Part shown: piece by piece, positions 9,901-18,282 of the stretch
Layout: each line of letters starts with the position of its first letter
How positions within the stretch are numbered: position 1 is the stretch's first letter
Assembly: GCA_013696965.1 (NCBI GenBank)
Contig: JACCXN010000094.1
Location: 37,434 to 101,433 of the forward strand
Direction of reading: 5' to 3'
Length of the DNA: 64,000 nt
Origin: Bacteroidota bacterium
GTDB lineage: Bacteria; Bacteroidota; Bacteroidia; JACCXN01
The notes under the pieces: generated by a model
The model's input: only the letters and a program-made list of their open reading frames with translations
Database searches by the model: none
What the model was told of the DNA's origin: nothing
Position numbers and translations under genes: made by a program

Positions 9901-10372
9901 TTGAAAAATCCCCGGAAAGATTAATATTCATAATTGGGAATTCAGAAAAATTCATTTCAAATACATTGGGTTCTGCAGGAAGATCTTTTGGAAAGTCGTT
10001 GCCGCTTTTTGTCCTGTCAACAGCATCTTTCACTTTACGTAATGCCTCTGAAGGATCGGTTTCAAAATTAAATTCCACCAATACAGTTGAAAATCCCTGG
10101 ATTGAAGTTGAGGTAACTTTTTCCACCCCGCTAATTGATTTTATTTCTTTCTCCAGTGGCCTGCTTACCATTTTTTCAATATCCAGGGCTGAATTTCCAG
10201 GGTAAGCCGTCCCAATAAAAATTTGGGGTATCACCAGTTCTGGAAAATTCTCTTTTGGCATATTGGAATAGGATATTATGCCTGCAAAAAATATAATGAT
10301 GGTTAAAACAAATATTGTGGTTTTATTATCAACCGCAAAGGAGGAAAGTTTGAACTCCCTGGTAATTTTCAT
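6944..10372 (-). CDS. RND efflux transporter permease (HAE1/AcrB-type)
   Basis: The 1142-residue inner-membrane, proton-driven pump subunit of a tripartite efflux system. It starts with one transmembrane segment (FVLTIIIFFAGIISYSN), then a large periplasmic porter loop containing IYPG-like AYPGNS, the mid TM bundle with ALGMLVDNGIVVVENI (relay Asp; the second Asp of AcrB is Asn here), a second porter loop, and the last TM bundle with SLAGIVVNNAIVLIDY. It is about 100 residues longer than AcrB: two extra hydrophobic segments lie at about residues 502-560 (ILGPATARF between them and the second half). It is the last gene of the tetR-tolC-adaptor-RND operon, 47 bp after the adaptor. The substrate is unknown; the sequence fits multidrug efflux better than the heavy-metal CusA type, because the CusA methionine signature was not seen. 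Confidence 0.93.
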   Translation of the reverse strand: MKITREFKLSSFAVDNKTTIFVLTIIIFFAGIISYSNMPKENFPELVIPQIFIGTAYPGNSALDIEKMVSRPLEKEIKSISGVEKVTSTSIQGFSTVLVEFNFETDPSEALRKVKDAVDRTKSGNDFPKDLPAEPNVFEMNFSEFPIMNINLSGDFSIEQLSAYAEYLEDRIESLTEISKVDIRGVQQKEVEIALDMHKMDALQINFQNIEEAIQRENVTISGGDLLNGDLRRSVRIVGEFVTLNEIKSIIVKDEKYNIVHLVDIATVSFKDEESRSYAREFGKPVVMLDVVKRSGQNLLEASRRINEIIASAKSEKFPKSLQISVTNDQSNMTRNQVDNLENSIISGIILVVLVLLFFLGLRNALFVGVAIPLSMFMAFMILGAMGVTLNLMVLFALILALGMLVDNGIVVVENIYRLMDEGLNAVQAAKQGVGEVAIPIITSTATTLAAFLPLAFWPGMMGEFMKYLPITLIIVLGSSLFVALVINPVLTAAFMKSGETIPSKKKVLIAFSIVTVLGLISLFLKFNTFGNLLIIAGFLLVLNLYILGPATARFQNVFLPKIESKYSRFLTFTLKKKNPLVFFFGTFVLLILSFVLLILFTPKVEFFPVNQPNYVNIFIEKPIGTDIEATNAATSRVENILVNTLAEFEEPVEEGSMLARKNFLVESVIAQVGDGTSDPSQGPVMGNTPHKGRITVNFVEFQHRRGVSTAEVMEKIRNNIKAIPGVQVTVDKNQAGPPRGKPINIEISGEDYDSLVIYAENIRAYINDLNVNGIEELKPDVELGKPELLVEIDRDKSRRFGISTGQVGSAIRTALFGKEISRFKQGKDDYPINIRFKDEYRYNTESLLNQRITFRDMVSGKMRQVPISSIATPVKSTTFSAVKRKNQNRVITITSNVKEGVNPNETVQEIKNAMKDFNLPEGYQVKFTGEQEEQAKEMSFLSKALLMAVFLIFLILVAQFNSSGTPFIIVASVVFSLIGVLLGLVIFQMDFIVIMTMIGIISLAGIVVNNAIVLIDYSNLLMDRRKQELDMPMGEMLPIDEIKNIIVEAGQKRLRPVLLTAITTILGLLPLALGMNINFFTLLSDFDPQIYFGGDNALFWGPMSSTVIFGLFFATFLTLIIVPGMYYLMNALKERVYGRKN

Positions 10373-10419
10373 AAGTGAATATTTTGAATTGTTTTTTTTG
10401 TGGAAACCCCTCTTAATAA

Positions 10420-11574
10420 TTATTGGCTCACGTTTATTTTATCGTTTTCCTTAAGTCCTCTGGCCCCTTCTATAATTATTTGCTCATTCCCGGAGAGTCC
10501 CTCGAAAATAAAGGTCTTATTGTTATAGGATTGTCCGCTTTTAATATCTGATCTTTTGGCAAAGTACCCCAAACCATCTTTCTGCACTACAAAAACAAAC
10601 TCTTTCCCTTTTGCATCATATTGAATAGCAGCAGAAGAAACTACTGCGGCAGAATCCTTTTCGAATGTTTTTATCAACATAATAGCGAGTAGATTTGGCT
10701 TTAATACTTCATTTGATTTATCTAAATTTATCTGAACCTTGAATGTTCTGTTGGCAGGATTAATAAATTGTCCCACGCGGCCTATTTTGCTTGCCATTTC
10801 TATGTCAAGAGAAGGAAATTTTATCATTACCTGGTTGCCTTCCTTAATTGTTTTAAGATAGTTTTCAGGTAAATCTGCAGTTATGTACATCTCATCAAGG
10901 TTCATTAATCTAATTAGTGGGGCCATTGGGCTTGCCATTTCTCCTTCTTTTGGAAATATCTCATCAACTATTCCACTAAATGGAGCTTTAACAATAGTCA
11001 TTTCTCGCTGAGACTTTAATGTTTTAAGTTTTTGTTCCATGGATTCTTTCCTGTTTTTTGCCTCCAGGTACTGCATTTCAGAACCTATGTTTTGCTTCCA
11101 GAGTTTTTCTTGACGCTGAAAAACAGTGTTTGCATATTCAAAAGCAGTTTCCACTTCATTTATATTCTTTTGAATAATTTCCTGATCAAGTACAACAAGC
11201 ACTTGTCCCTTTGTTACTTTCTCCCCTTCAAAAACTTTAATGGTTCGTATAACACTGTTGATCTCCGCATTTAGTGTTATGTTTTTCCTTGTTTCCACAA
11301 TACCATGAACTTCAAGATAATGTTCGAATTTTTCAGGTTTAAGTACAACAGTTGACACAAGCACTGATTTTATTTGAATGGTAGTGTCTTTTAAATTAAT
11401 TTGTTTCTTTACCTCATTCAATTGTTGGGATACCTTTGAAATCAATTCCTGCATAGAATCCCTTTGGTGTAATAAGTTTCCCAATTCCTTGTCAACTTCT
11501 TCTGGTTGGCCACAGGAGGCAATAAAAACAGTTGCCAATGCAACAACAATAATTCTTTTCATATTTCTAATCAT
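10420..11574 (-). CDS. RND efflux periplasmic adaptor lipoprotein (membrane fusion protein)
   Basis: The adaptor links the inner-membrane RND pump to the TolC-type channel in the periplasm. The N-terminus MKRIIVVALATVFIASC carries a lipobox, followed by a short coiled coil (about residues 25-60), the lipoyl/biotinyl half-motif GIVETRKNITLNAEINSVI, a helical hairpin, and the second half-motif VKAPFSGIVDEIFPKEGEM. The beta-barrel and membrane-proximal domain follow. A GTG at 11586 is also in frame, but ATG codons at 11574 or 11562 give a better lipoprotein signal. It sits between tolC and the pump gene, with 44-56 bp gaps, and is certainly part of their operon. Confidence 0.92.
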   Translation of the reverse strand: MIRNMKRIIVVALATVFIASCGQPEEVDKELGNLLHQRDSMQELISKVSQQLNEVKKQINLKDTTIQIKSVLVSTVVLKPEKFEHYLEVHGIVETRKNITLNAEINSVIRTIKVFEGEKVTKGQVLVVLDQEIIQKNINEVETAFEYANTVFQRQEKLWKQNIGSEMQYLEAKNRKESMEQKLKTLKSQREMTIVKAPFSGIVDEIFPKEGEMASPMAPLIRLMNLDEMYITADLPENYLKTIKEGNQVMIKFPSLDIEMASKIGRVGQFINPANRTFKVQINLDKSNEVLKPNLLAIMLIKTFEKDSAAVVSSAAIQYDAKGKEFVFVVQKDGLGYFAKRSDIKSGQSYNNKTFIFEGLSGNEQIIIEGARGLKENDKINVSQ

Positions 11575-11630
11575 TTTATTGATCACTTATTTTATTGGTT
11601 TATTTTTTGTTGTAATCATTTTTTTGAAAA

Positions 11631-13037
11631 TCAATTGGTTGATTGGTTGAAATTCATTGCCTTATCAAACCTGGATTTTGCATTAAGCAGGTCAAATACA
11701 GTGTTAATGTAATTTCCTTGTGTAGATAAAAGTTGATTTTGTACCTGGTTCAGGTCAAGGCTAGATGCAAGCCCTTCCTGATATTTAATGAGTGTTTTGT
11801 TTTGAATTTTTTCAGCAAGTAACAGATTTTGTTTTTCTGTTAAAAGCCTCTCATAGGAACTAATTAAATCTGCTTTTGATGTTTGTGCCTGAAGTTTCAG
11901 ACTTTGTTCTACCTGGGTCGTAGAAATTATTGTTTTCTCATATTCCATTTTAGCCTGTTTTATTTTTGCATACTTCATACCACTGTCAAAAATTGGAACC
12001 TTTATACTCACTCCCCATACTGTTGTTGGATACCAGGGACCATTTTCAAAAAAAGTAAATTCATTGCGCAATGCATTTTCCTGGTGACTTAAAAAGGCTC
12101 CAATAGAAGGTAAATAAGCATACTTTTCTTTTTTCAGGTTTAATTGCATCAGGTTTTGCTGGTTGAGCATAAGTTGATAATCAATGTGTTTACTGGATTG
12201 AAAATCCGTGTTGTATAGATTTTCTATGTTCAATGAAAGTAAAATTTCATCCAGGTTTTCGGTTAATTCAATTTGATTATCAATATCAAGCCCTATTTGA
12301 AATTTAAGCAGTTGCAGGGCTAAATCCGCTTGCCTTTCACTTCGCTTTAAAGAATTTTGCAGGTTTTGCACCAGCAGGTTTAATTGATCAACATCATTTT
12401 CCTCAATAAATCCACTTTTGTATACTTCATTGGTTTCAGATAAAAGCTTTTTGCTGTTTTCAATGCTTTGCCCCAGAATACGAATATTTTCTTTTGCTAC
12501 CAGTGCAGAATAATAGGCCTGTGCTACATTTGCTTTTAAATCATTTTGGGTTTTCCCCAGTTGATTTTTGGAAAGTTTTCCATAGGTTTTAGAAGCCTGT
12601 AGTCCAACTATATAAGCTCCGTCAAAAATCAATTGTGTTGCTGTTAGGCCAACAGCAGCGGTATAATTTGTTCCGAATTGTACTGCAACTAGTTCTCCAT
12701 ACTCTGCCATAGGGTTAAACGCTTTTGCAGGAAGAACCTGGGTAGGAATGTTTAGCATGTTCTGGAAATTAATTTCCCCGTTAACCTGGGGTAGTCCTAT
12801 AGTGGTGGTTTCCAGAATTTTTTTCTTGGCTATTTCTACTTCTAGCCTGGCATTAATTACACTGTAATTATGCGTTAATGCATAATTTGTTGCTTGTTCA
12901 AGACTTAACCTTAATGTTTCACTATTTTTTGAACTTGTATTTTGAACACCTCCACTACTTTGTCCATGGACAGCTAGTTTAGAAAGGCAAAGTAAAAAAA
13001 AACAAAAAAAGAAAGTTTTTGCGTGGAAATACCTCAT
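11631..13037 (-). CDS. TolC-family outer-membrane efflux channel
   Basis: A 468-residue outer-membrane channel of the TolC/OprM type. It begins with a signal peptide (FFFCFFLLCLSKLAVHGQ), then two outer-membrane-factor repeats rich in long helices, for example LEQATNYALTHNYSVINARL at the first repeat and KLQAQTSKADLISSYERLL late in the second. Its ATG overlaps the TGA of the tetR gene by 4 bp (ATGA), so translation is probably coupled to the regulator. It forms the exit duct for the adaptor and RND pump encoded just downstream. Confidence 0.92.
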   Translation of the reverse strand: MRYFHAKTFFFCFFLLCLSKLAVHGQSSGGVQNTSSKNSETLRLSLEQATNYALTHNYSVINARLEVEIAKKKILETTTIGLPQVNGEINFQNMLNIPTQVLPAKAFNPMAEYGELVAVQFGTNYTAAVGLTATQLIFDGAYIVGLQASKTYGKLSKNQLGKTQNDLKANVAQAYYSALVAKENIRILGQSIENSKKLLSETNEVYKSGFIEENDVDQLNLLVQNLQNSLKRSERQADLALQLLKFQIGLDIDNQIELTENLDEILLSLNIENLYNTDFQSSKHIDYQLMLNQQNLMQLNLKKEKYAYLPSIGAFLSHQENALRNEFTFFENGPWYPTTVWGVSIKVPIFDSGMKYAKIKQAKMEYEKTIISTTQVEQSLKLQAQTSKADLISSYERLLTEKQNLLLAEKIQNKTLIKYQEGLASSLDLNQVQNQLLSTQGNYINTVFDLLNAKSRFDKAMNFNQSTN

Positions 13038-13657
13038 ATTAAATCAAGATTGGTGTTTTTATATTTTTTGATCATGTATTTTAATCCTTTTTCACTTGCA
13101 ATTCCACGAATATGATAGCGCATCACTTGATTATGCACATCGGTGAATCTAAATTCAGAAACTGGAAATATATTTGAATCGAAAATTGCTTCAATTCTGG
13201 AAATATGGATTTTGGCAATGATGGCTGCATTAAGATTTTCACGATACAATTGCTCTTCTATTCCTTTTTCCAAATTCGCTTTTACACAGGAGAAAATAAA
13301 GTTTAATTTATAATTAATAAATATTTGCCAGGCTTGGGGATAATATTTTTCCAGGTCAAAATGTATGGATGGATGGATATCTTTAATTTGTTCACCAACA
13401 TGTTTAGTAATGGCATACATTTCATCAATTGCATTGTATTTTAATAAACAAATGCTATTCAGCGCTTTTTTATCTTCCTCCAGGTAATTTTCCAGAACCT
13501 TGTAAACCAAATCAGCCTTGTCTTTAAATGATTTATAAAGGGTTTTTTTAGAAAGTCCAAGATTTCTGGCAATATCATCCATTGTCATGCTTTTTATGCC
13601 GTTACGCATAAGCAATTTGTAAATTGATTCTAATAACTGAATGTTGAGGTTTTCCAT
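13034..13657 (-). CDS. TetR/AcrR-family transcriptional regulator of the efflux operon
   Basis: A 207-residue TetR-type repressor. The N-terminal helix-turn-helix (IKSMTMDDIARNLGLSKKTL at about residues 19-38) is canonical, and the C-terminal two thirds form the ligand-binding helical domain. The frame extends upstream to 13750, but the ATG at 13657 is the right start: a consensus promoter (TTG-N21-TAACTTTG) ends only 8 bp before it. The mRNA is therefore nearly leaderless, and the upstream codons would not be transcribed. It is the first gene of the tetR-tolC-adaptor-RND operon and probably autoregulates it, as is usual for first-gene TetR regulators in such operons (inference). Confidence 0.9.
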   Translation of the reverse strand: MENLNIQLLESIYKLLMRNGIKSMTMDDIARNLGLSKKTLYKSFKDKADLVYKVLENYLEEDKKALNSICLLKYNAIDEMYAITKHVGEQIKDIHPSIHFDLEKYYPQAWQIFINYKLNFIFSCVKANLEKGIEEQLYRENLNAAIIAKIHISRIEAIFDSNIFPVSEFRFTDVHNQVMRYHIRGIASEKGLKYMIKKYKNTNLDLI

Positions 13658-13665
13658 TTGGGATG

Positions 13666-13697
13666 CAAAGTTAATTTTTTTTACACACGGGAAACAA
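13666..13697 (-). promoter_or_regulatory. Promoter of the tetR-efflux operon
   Basis: The minus strand has TTG (13697-13695), 21 bp of spacer, then TAACTTTG (13673-13666). This is a full match to the Bacteroidota TTG-N17-23-TAnnTTTG promoter. The predicted start of transcription is within a few bases of the ATG at 13657. Confidence 0.65.
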
Positions 13698-13933
13698 AAA
13701 ACGTAAAAAATGTTTCCATAGTGTTGTTTTGTTTTTAAATCCCCCCACAAAATCTTTTTATGTAAGTTGCCAAAAGTATTTAATTGGAGAATAATTCAGG
13801 GAAGACTTAAAACAACAATTTCAAAAAGAGGCTTTTGCCAGTTTAAATTAAAAGAATAAAATTATTTATGGCATAACACTCACTAAAATACCGTAAAAAA
13901 TCGTTTTTTTGTATAAAATTTAAGATATTTAAG

Positions 13934-15340
13934 GTGAAGACAAAAAGTAGAATTAAAATAATTGATTTGTTAAAGGAAGGCAGTTCAGGACTTTTAAACA
14001 ATGAAGTAACAGTAAAAGGTTGGGTAAGGACCAAAAGGGGCAACAAAAATATTGCTTTTATTGCCTTAAATGACGGTTCAGTTATCCATAATATACAGGT
14101 AGTTGCTGATCCTTTGGAATTCAGTGAAGAAATACTTGATAAAATAACTACAGGTTCGTGCCTTAGCGTTACTGGTATTTTGGTGCAATCACAGGGTCAG
14201 AGCCAAAGTGTGGAAATACAGGCCAAAACCATAGAAATATATGGAACAGCCGATGCTGAGGTTTTTCCACTCCAGAAAAAGGGACATTCTATGGAATTTT
14301 TGCGTGAAATTGCCCATTTGCGTCCTAGAACCAACACTTTTGGGGCCGTTTTAAGAATAAGGCATGCAATGGCTTATGGTATTCATAAGTATTTTAATGA
14401 TAATGGCTTTTTTTATGTCCATACTCCTATTATTACTGGTTCCGATGCTGAAGGTGCGGGTGCAATGTTTAGAGTTACAACTCTGGATGGCCTAAATCCT
14501 CCTAAAAAGGAAGATGGAAGCGTGAATTATAAAGAAGATTTTTTCGGAAAAGAAACTAATTTAACTGTTTCCGGCCAACTGGAAGCCGAATTGGCTGCAC
14601 TTGCTTTGTCTCAGGTTTATACCTTTGGGCCAACATTTAGAGCAGAAAACTCAAATACAACAAGGCATTTGGCTGAATTCTGGATGATAGAACCTGAGGT
14701 TGCATTCAATGATTTGGATGACAACATGGATCTGGCTGAAGATTTTTTGAAATATATGGTGCGCTATGCTCTGGATAATTGTAAAGATGACCTGGAGTTT
14801 TTAACCAAGATGTATGATAAAGACTTGTTGGAGCGTTTATATAGTGTTACTCAAAATGATTTTATTCGATTAAGTTATACAGATGCAGTTGAAATTTTGA
14901 TTCAAAGCAAACAAAAATTTGAGTTTAAAGTAGAATGGGGTACTGATTTACAATCAGAGCACGAGCGGTTTTTAGTAGAGAATCATTTTAAAAAGCCGGT
15001 GATAATTATTGATTATCCAAAAGGAATAAAGTCTTTTTACATGCGGCAGAATGAGGATGGAAAAACAGTTAGGGCAATGGATGTTTTATTTCCAGGCATA
15101 GGCGAAATAATAGGAGGTTCTCAAAGAGAAGAAAGGTATGAAAAATTAAAAGAAAGAATTAGTGAATGCAATATTGCACAGGATGATATTTGGTGGTACC
15201 TTGAAACCAGGAAATTCGGAACTGCTCCACATTCAGGATTTGGCCTTGGTTTTGAACGCTTAATGCTTTTTATTACAGGTATGGCAAATATCAGAGACGT
15301 AATACCTTTTCCGCGAACCCCTAAAAATGCAGCATTTTAA
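13934..15340 (+). CDS. asnS: Asparaginyl-tRNA synthetase
   Basis: A class IIb aminoacyl-tRNA synthetase that charges tRNA-Asn. It is 468 residues long, standard for AsnRS. The N-terminal OB-fold anticodon-binding domain ([19 protein letters not shown]) leads to the catalytic domain with motif 2 in [20 protein letters not shown] and motif 3 in [16 protein letters not shown]. The start is GTG at 13934 (MKTKSRIKI), because no in-frame ATG exists upstream or close by. It is transcribed divergently from the tetR-efflux operon. Confidence 0.97.
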   Translation: MKTKSRIKIIDLLKEGSSGLLNNEVTVKGWVRTKRGNKNIAFIALNDGSVIHNIQVVADPLEFSEEILDKITTGSCLSVTGILVQSQGQSQSVEIQAKTIEIYGTADAEVFPLQKKGHSMEFLREIAHLRPRTNTFGAVLRIRHAMAYGIHKYFNDNGFFYVHTPIITGSDAEGAGAMFRVTTLDGLNPPKKEDGSVNYKEDFFGKETNLTVSGQLEAELAALALSQVYTFGPTFRAENSNTTRHLAEFWMIEPEVAFNDLDDNMDLAEDFLKYMVRYALDNCKDDLEFLTKMYDKDLLERLYSVTQNDFIRLSYTDAVEILIQSKQKFEFKVEWGTDLQSEHERFLVENHFKKPVIIIDYPKGIKSFYMRQNEDGKTVRAMDVLFPGIGEIIGGSQREERYEKLKERISECNIAQDDIWWYLETRKFGTAPHSGFGLGFERLMLFITGMANIRDVIPFPRTPKNAAF

Positions 15341-15357
15341 GCGTTTGCTTTAGACAA

Positions 15358-15365
15358 TAGATTTG
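15358..15365 (+). promoter_or_regulatory. Possible -7 element for rpoN
   Basis: TAGATTTG matches TAnnTTTG, 58 bp before the rpoN ATG. No correctly spaced TTG is seen, so support is weak. Confidence 0.35.
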
Positions 15366-15423
15366 ATTAGTTTTATATGTGTTTTCAGAAATCAGGTTAG
15401 AAGTTTAAGAAACAACAGAAAAT

Positions 15424-16890
15424 ATGTTAAAACAAAGTTTACAACAAAGACTCTTACAAAAATTATCACCTCAGCAGATTCAGTTAATGAAATTGCTGCA
15501 GATTCCTACTATATCTCTTGAACAAAGGATTAAGGAAGAGCTCGAATTAAATCCTGCCCTTGAAGAGGGGCGTGAAGAGGAGGAAGCTGGAGAATTTGAT
15601 GAGGAATTTCAAGCAGATAATACTGCTGAGGAGCCTGTAAAGGAAAATACCCGCGAGGATTTTGATTTCGAACAATATTTTGATGATGACGAAACCCCCG
15701 GATATAAACTCTCTGCAAAAAATACGGGTCCGGATGATGAGCGCAAAGAAATACCTTTTTCAGGCGGAACAAGCTTTCAGGATTTCCTATTAGCCCAGCT
15801 TGGATTGCGCGTTTTGGATGAACACCAGCACACTGTTGCCGAAAACATTATTGGCAATATTGATGACGATGGTTATTTAAGAAGAGAAATAGAATCTTTG
15901 GTAAATGATCTTGCTTTTTCCCAAAATATTATGACCTCCGAGCAGGAAGTACTCTCAATGCTTAAAATAATTCAGGAATTTGATCCATCTGGAATAGGTG
16001 CCCGAAGTTTACAGGAATGTCTTGCACTGCAGCTGCAAAGAAAGGACAGTAAAAATCCATATATAAAGATTGCCCTTAGCATTATAATCAAACATTTTGA
16101 GGAGTTTACAAAAAAACATTACGATAAAATATCAAGGAAAATTGGGATCAATGATGAAACACTTAAATCTGCAATTAATGAAATATTAAGGCTTAATCCA
16201 AAGCCAGGAAGCTCCTCCCAATCAAGTGAATCATCAAAACTCTCCTTGCAAATAGTTCCCGATTTTGTTGTTAACAACAATGAAGGAGGACTTGAGCTTA
16301 GTTTAAATTCAAGAAATGCACCTGAACTTAAAATTAGCAGGCCTTATATGGAAATGCTTGAAAATTATCAGAATAATAAAACAAGGGAAACAAAGGATGC
16401 ATTAATGTTTGTAAAGCAGAAACTTGATGGAGCCAGGTGGTTTATTGATGCCATAAAACAAAGGCAACAAACACTTTCCCTTACCATGCAAGCCATAATG
16501 GAATACCAGTATGATTATTTCCTCACAGGAGATGAAACAAGGCTTAAGCCAATGATTTTAAAAGATATTGCCGAAATGGTAAGTCTTGATATTTCCACTA
16601 TTTCCAGAGTGGCAAACAGCAAATACGTGCAAACTGAATTCGGAACCTTTTCCCTGAAATCGTTTTTTTCAGAATCACTCTCCACAGATACAGGAGAAGA
16701 GGTTTCTACCCGAGAGGTTAAAAAAATATTACAGGACTGCATTGATGCAGAAAATAAAAGCAAGCCTTTAACCGATGACAGGCTTACCAAAATTTTAAAG
16801 GACAAAGGATACAATATAGCACGCAGGACAATTGCCAAATACCGCGAGCAATTAAATATACCCGTGGCAAGAATGAGGAAAGAACTCTAA
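15424..16890 (+). CDS. rpoN: RNA polymerase sigma-54 factor
   Basis: Sigma-54 directs RNA polymerase to -24/-12 promoters activated by bacterial enhancer-binding proteins. At 488 residues it has all three regions: the Gln-rich activator-interacting region I (MLKQSLQQRLLQKLSPQQIQ), an acidic region II (residues about 45-110), the core-binding and DNA-binding region III with its helix-turn-helix, and the RpoN box ARRTIAKYREQLNIP near the C-terminus. The stop overlaps the start of the next gene (TAATG), which couples translation of a conserved membrane protein to it. Confidence 0.97.
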   Translation: MLKQSLQQRLLQKLSPQQIQLMKLLQIPTISLEQRIKEELELNPALEEGREEEEAGEFDEEFQADNTAEEPVKENTREDFDFEQYFDDDETPGYKLSAKNTGPDDERKEIPFSGGTSFQDFLLAQLGLRVLDEHQHTVAENIIGNIDDDGYLRREIESLVNDLAFSQNIMTSEQEVLSMLKIIQEFDPSGIGARSLQECLALQLQRKDSKNPYIKIALSIIIKHFEEFTKKHYDKISRKIGINDETLKSAINEILRLNPKPGSSSQSSESSKLSLQIVPDFVVNNNEGGLELSLNSRNAPELKISRPYMEMLENYQNNKTRETKDALMFVKQKLDGARWFIDAIKQRQQTLSLTMQAIMEYQYDYFLTGDETRLKPMILKDIAEMVSLDISTISRVANSKYVQTEFGTFSLKSFFSESLSTDTGEEVSTREVKKILQDCIDAENKSKPLTDDRLTKILKDKGYNIARRTIAKYREQLNIPVARMRKEL

Positions 16891-17504
16891 TGATTCAAAC
16901 AAGGTTAGCCACAGTTATTTCGTATTTGTTTCATCCCCTTTTAATGCCTACAATAGGCACTTTTCTTATTTTTAACATTGGTGGATATATTGCTTTTACC
17001 GTTACTCCAACCGTGAAATATATGGTATATGGAATAGTTTTTTTGAACACTTTTATTTTTCCCTCCATGGCCAGTTATTATCTTTTGAAAAAAGGATACA
17101 TAAACAGCACAGGAATGGCTACTATTCAGGAAAGGAGAATACCAATGGCACTTACTGCTGTTTTTTATTTCTTTACCTATTATATTTTAAGAAAAGCTAC
17201 TTTGCCTCCGGTTCTCTTTCTTGTAATATTGGGCGCTACATTATCTGTTCTTTTAACTCTCATTATTACTCTTGTTTGGAAAATAAGTGCGCACATGGTT
17301 GGTGTGGGTGGAATAGTTGGAGCAGTAATTGGTTTATCTGTAATGTTTTCAGTGAATCTCCAGTTGTTAATAATGGCATTGATTTTAGTTGCCGGACTAG
17401 TTGGTTATTCCCGTTTAAAACTTAATGCCCACTCACATTTACAGGTTTATGTAGGCTTTTTGTTGGGATTGTCCTCCATGCTCCTGCTAATTTTAGGAGT
17501 TTAA
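16890..17504 (+). CDS. Conserved integral membrane protein coupled to rpoN
   Basis: A 204-residue protein made almost entirely of hydrophobic helices (about six transmembrane segments; first around residues 20-40). I do not recognise a characterised family with certainty. The conserved-looking SAHMVGVGGIVGAVIG faintly resembles the catalytic His segment of PAP2 phosphatases, but the other PAP2 motifs are not evident. Its ATG shares a base with the rpoN stop (TAATG), so the two are co-translated. No function can be assigned. It is convergent with the azurin-like gene. Confidence 0.8.
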   Translation: MIQTRLATVISYLFHPLLMPTIGTFLIFNIGGYIAFTVTPTVKYMVYGIVFLNTFIFPSMASYYLLKKGYINSTGMATIQERRIPMALTAVFYFFTYYILRKATLPPVLFLVILGATLSVLLTLIITLVWKISAHMVGVGGIVGAVIGLSVMFSVNLQLLIMALILVAGLVGYSRLKLNAHSHLQVYVGFLLGLSSMLLLILGV

Positions 17505-17610
17505 AACCCCGGATTTTTCGTTTCTTATACTAATTAACCAATCAAGGATGTTTTGAATCGCTAGGAAAACCTGGCTTTCTCTGAAGTTAAAATAGTGCCA
17601 GGTAAATTAT

Positions 17611-18126
17611 TTATTGAGTCATTTGAACAACATTCATTCTGCCAATCATTTGTGGATAATGGCCAGGATAGGTGCAAATGAAATGATAAGAACCTGCTTT
17701 TGGTGCACTGAAATGCATTTGAATGGTTTCTCCAGGAAGCGCAACTTTAGATCCTGCTATTACTTTTGGATTGTTGGGAATATATTCTTTCTCTGGCCCA
17801 ATGGCTAAGCCCTCGGCTGAAACTTCTGCCCCGGATCCTAATTCAACAAAAACGATATTGTGATTCATTCCTTCTACAGTACTTTCATTTATTAAAGTAA
17901 TTTCTATTATCGAATTTACATGCACCTCTATTTCCTTTGGTTCAAAGGCAATAGCAGTCATATTGTTCCCTATGGCTTTAATAGTCAAACTAACAGTTTG
18001 TAACTGCCCATTGTTTTGAGAATCCAAAGGTTGGGGCATGTTAAAGGTTTTTTCAGGCGGCACTTTGCCCTCTTCACATGAAGTTAATAATAATGATGTT
18101 GATAAAACGAATATTATTTTTTTCAT
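17611..18126 (-). CDS. Azurin-like cupredoxin lipoprotein
   Basis: A small blue-copper electron carrier predicted to be lipid-anchored. The N-terminus (IIFVLSTSLLLTSC) is a signal peptide with a lipobox Cys at residue 17. The copper site can be read: His in GMNHNIVF, then Cys, His and Met in CTYPGHYPQMIGRM, as in azurin. The 171-residue length is azurin (about 130) plus the anchor and a linker. Azurins pass electrons between periplasmic respiratory partners such as cytochromes or nitrite reductase; the partner here is unknown. It lies alone, divergent from the Lys/Ser-rich lipoprotein gene, with a 9-bp inverted repeat between them. Confidence 0.88.
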   Translation of the reverse strand: MKKIIFVLSTSLLLTSCEEGKVPPEKTFNMPQPLDSQNNGQLQTVSLTIKAIGNNMTAIAFEPKEIEVHVNSIIEITLINESTVEGMNHNIVFVELGSGAEVSAEGLAIGPEKEYIPNNPKVIAGSKVALPGETIQMHFSAPKAGSYHFICTYPGHYPQMIGRMNVVQMTQ

Positions 18127-18198
18127 CCTTCCGATTTATTTTGATATGTTTAAAGATAATTATAAAAAAGAATTTTTAACAACGAGAATTAATTTTAA

Positions 18199-18236
18199 AA
18201 AATCAGCCGTAAAACCAGCTGATTTTATTACTTTTG
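18199..18236 (+). promoter_or_regulatory. Inverted repeat and -7 box before the Lys/Ser-rich lipoprotein
   Basis: AAAATCAGC (18199-18207) and GCTGATTTT (18218-18226) form a perfect 9-bp inverted repeat with a 10-nt spacer. It directly abuts TACTTTTG (18229-18236), a TAnnTTTG match for the gene at 18283. Both neighbouring genes point away, so a terminator is not needed here; an operator or leader hairpin is more likely (inference). Confidence 0.4.
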
Positions 18237-18282
18237 TTATCCTAGATCATTAAATGCCGGACAGGTTTAATTATAAAAATAA

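Noticed and set aside
13657-13750. N-terminal extension of the TetR regulator to 13750
   Set aside because: A consensus promoter lies within it, and the extension does not look like TetR sequence.
18038-18253. A 71-codon plus-strand frame overlapping the azurin-like gene start
   Set aside because: It is mostly antisense to the signal peptide region and promoter DNA, with no motif or ribosome-binding context of its own.
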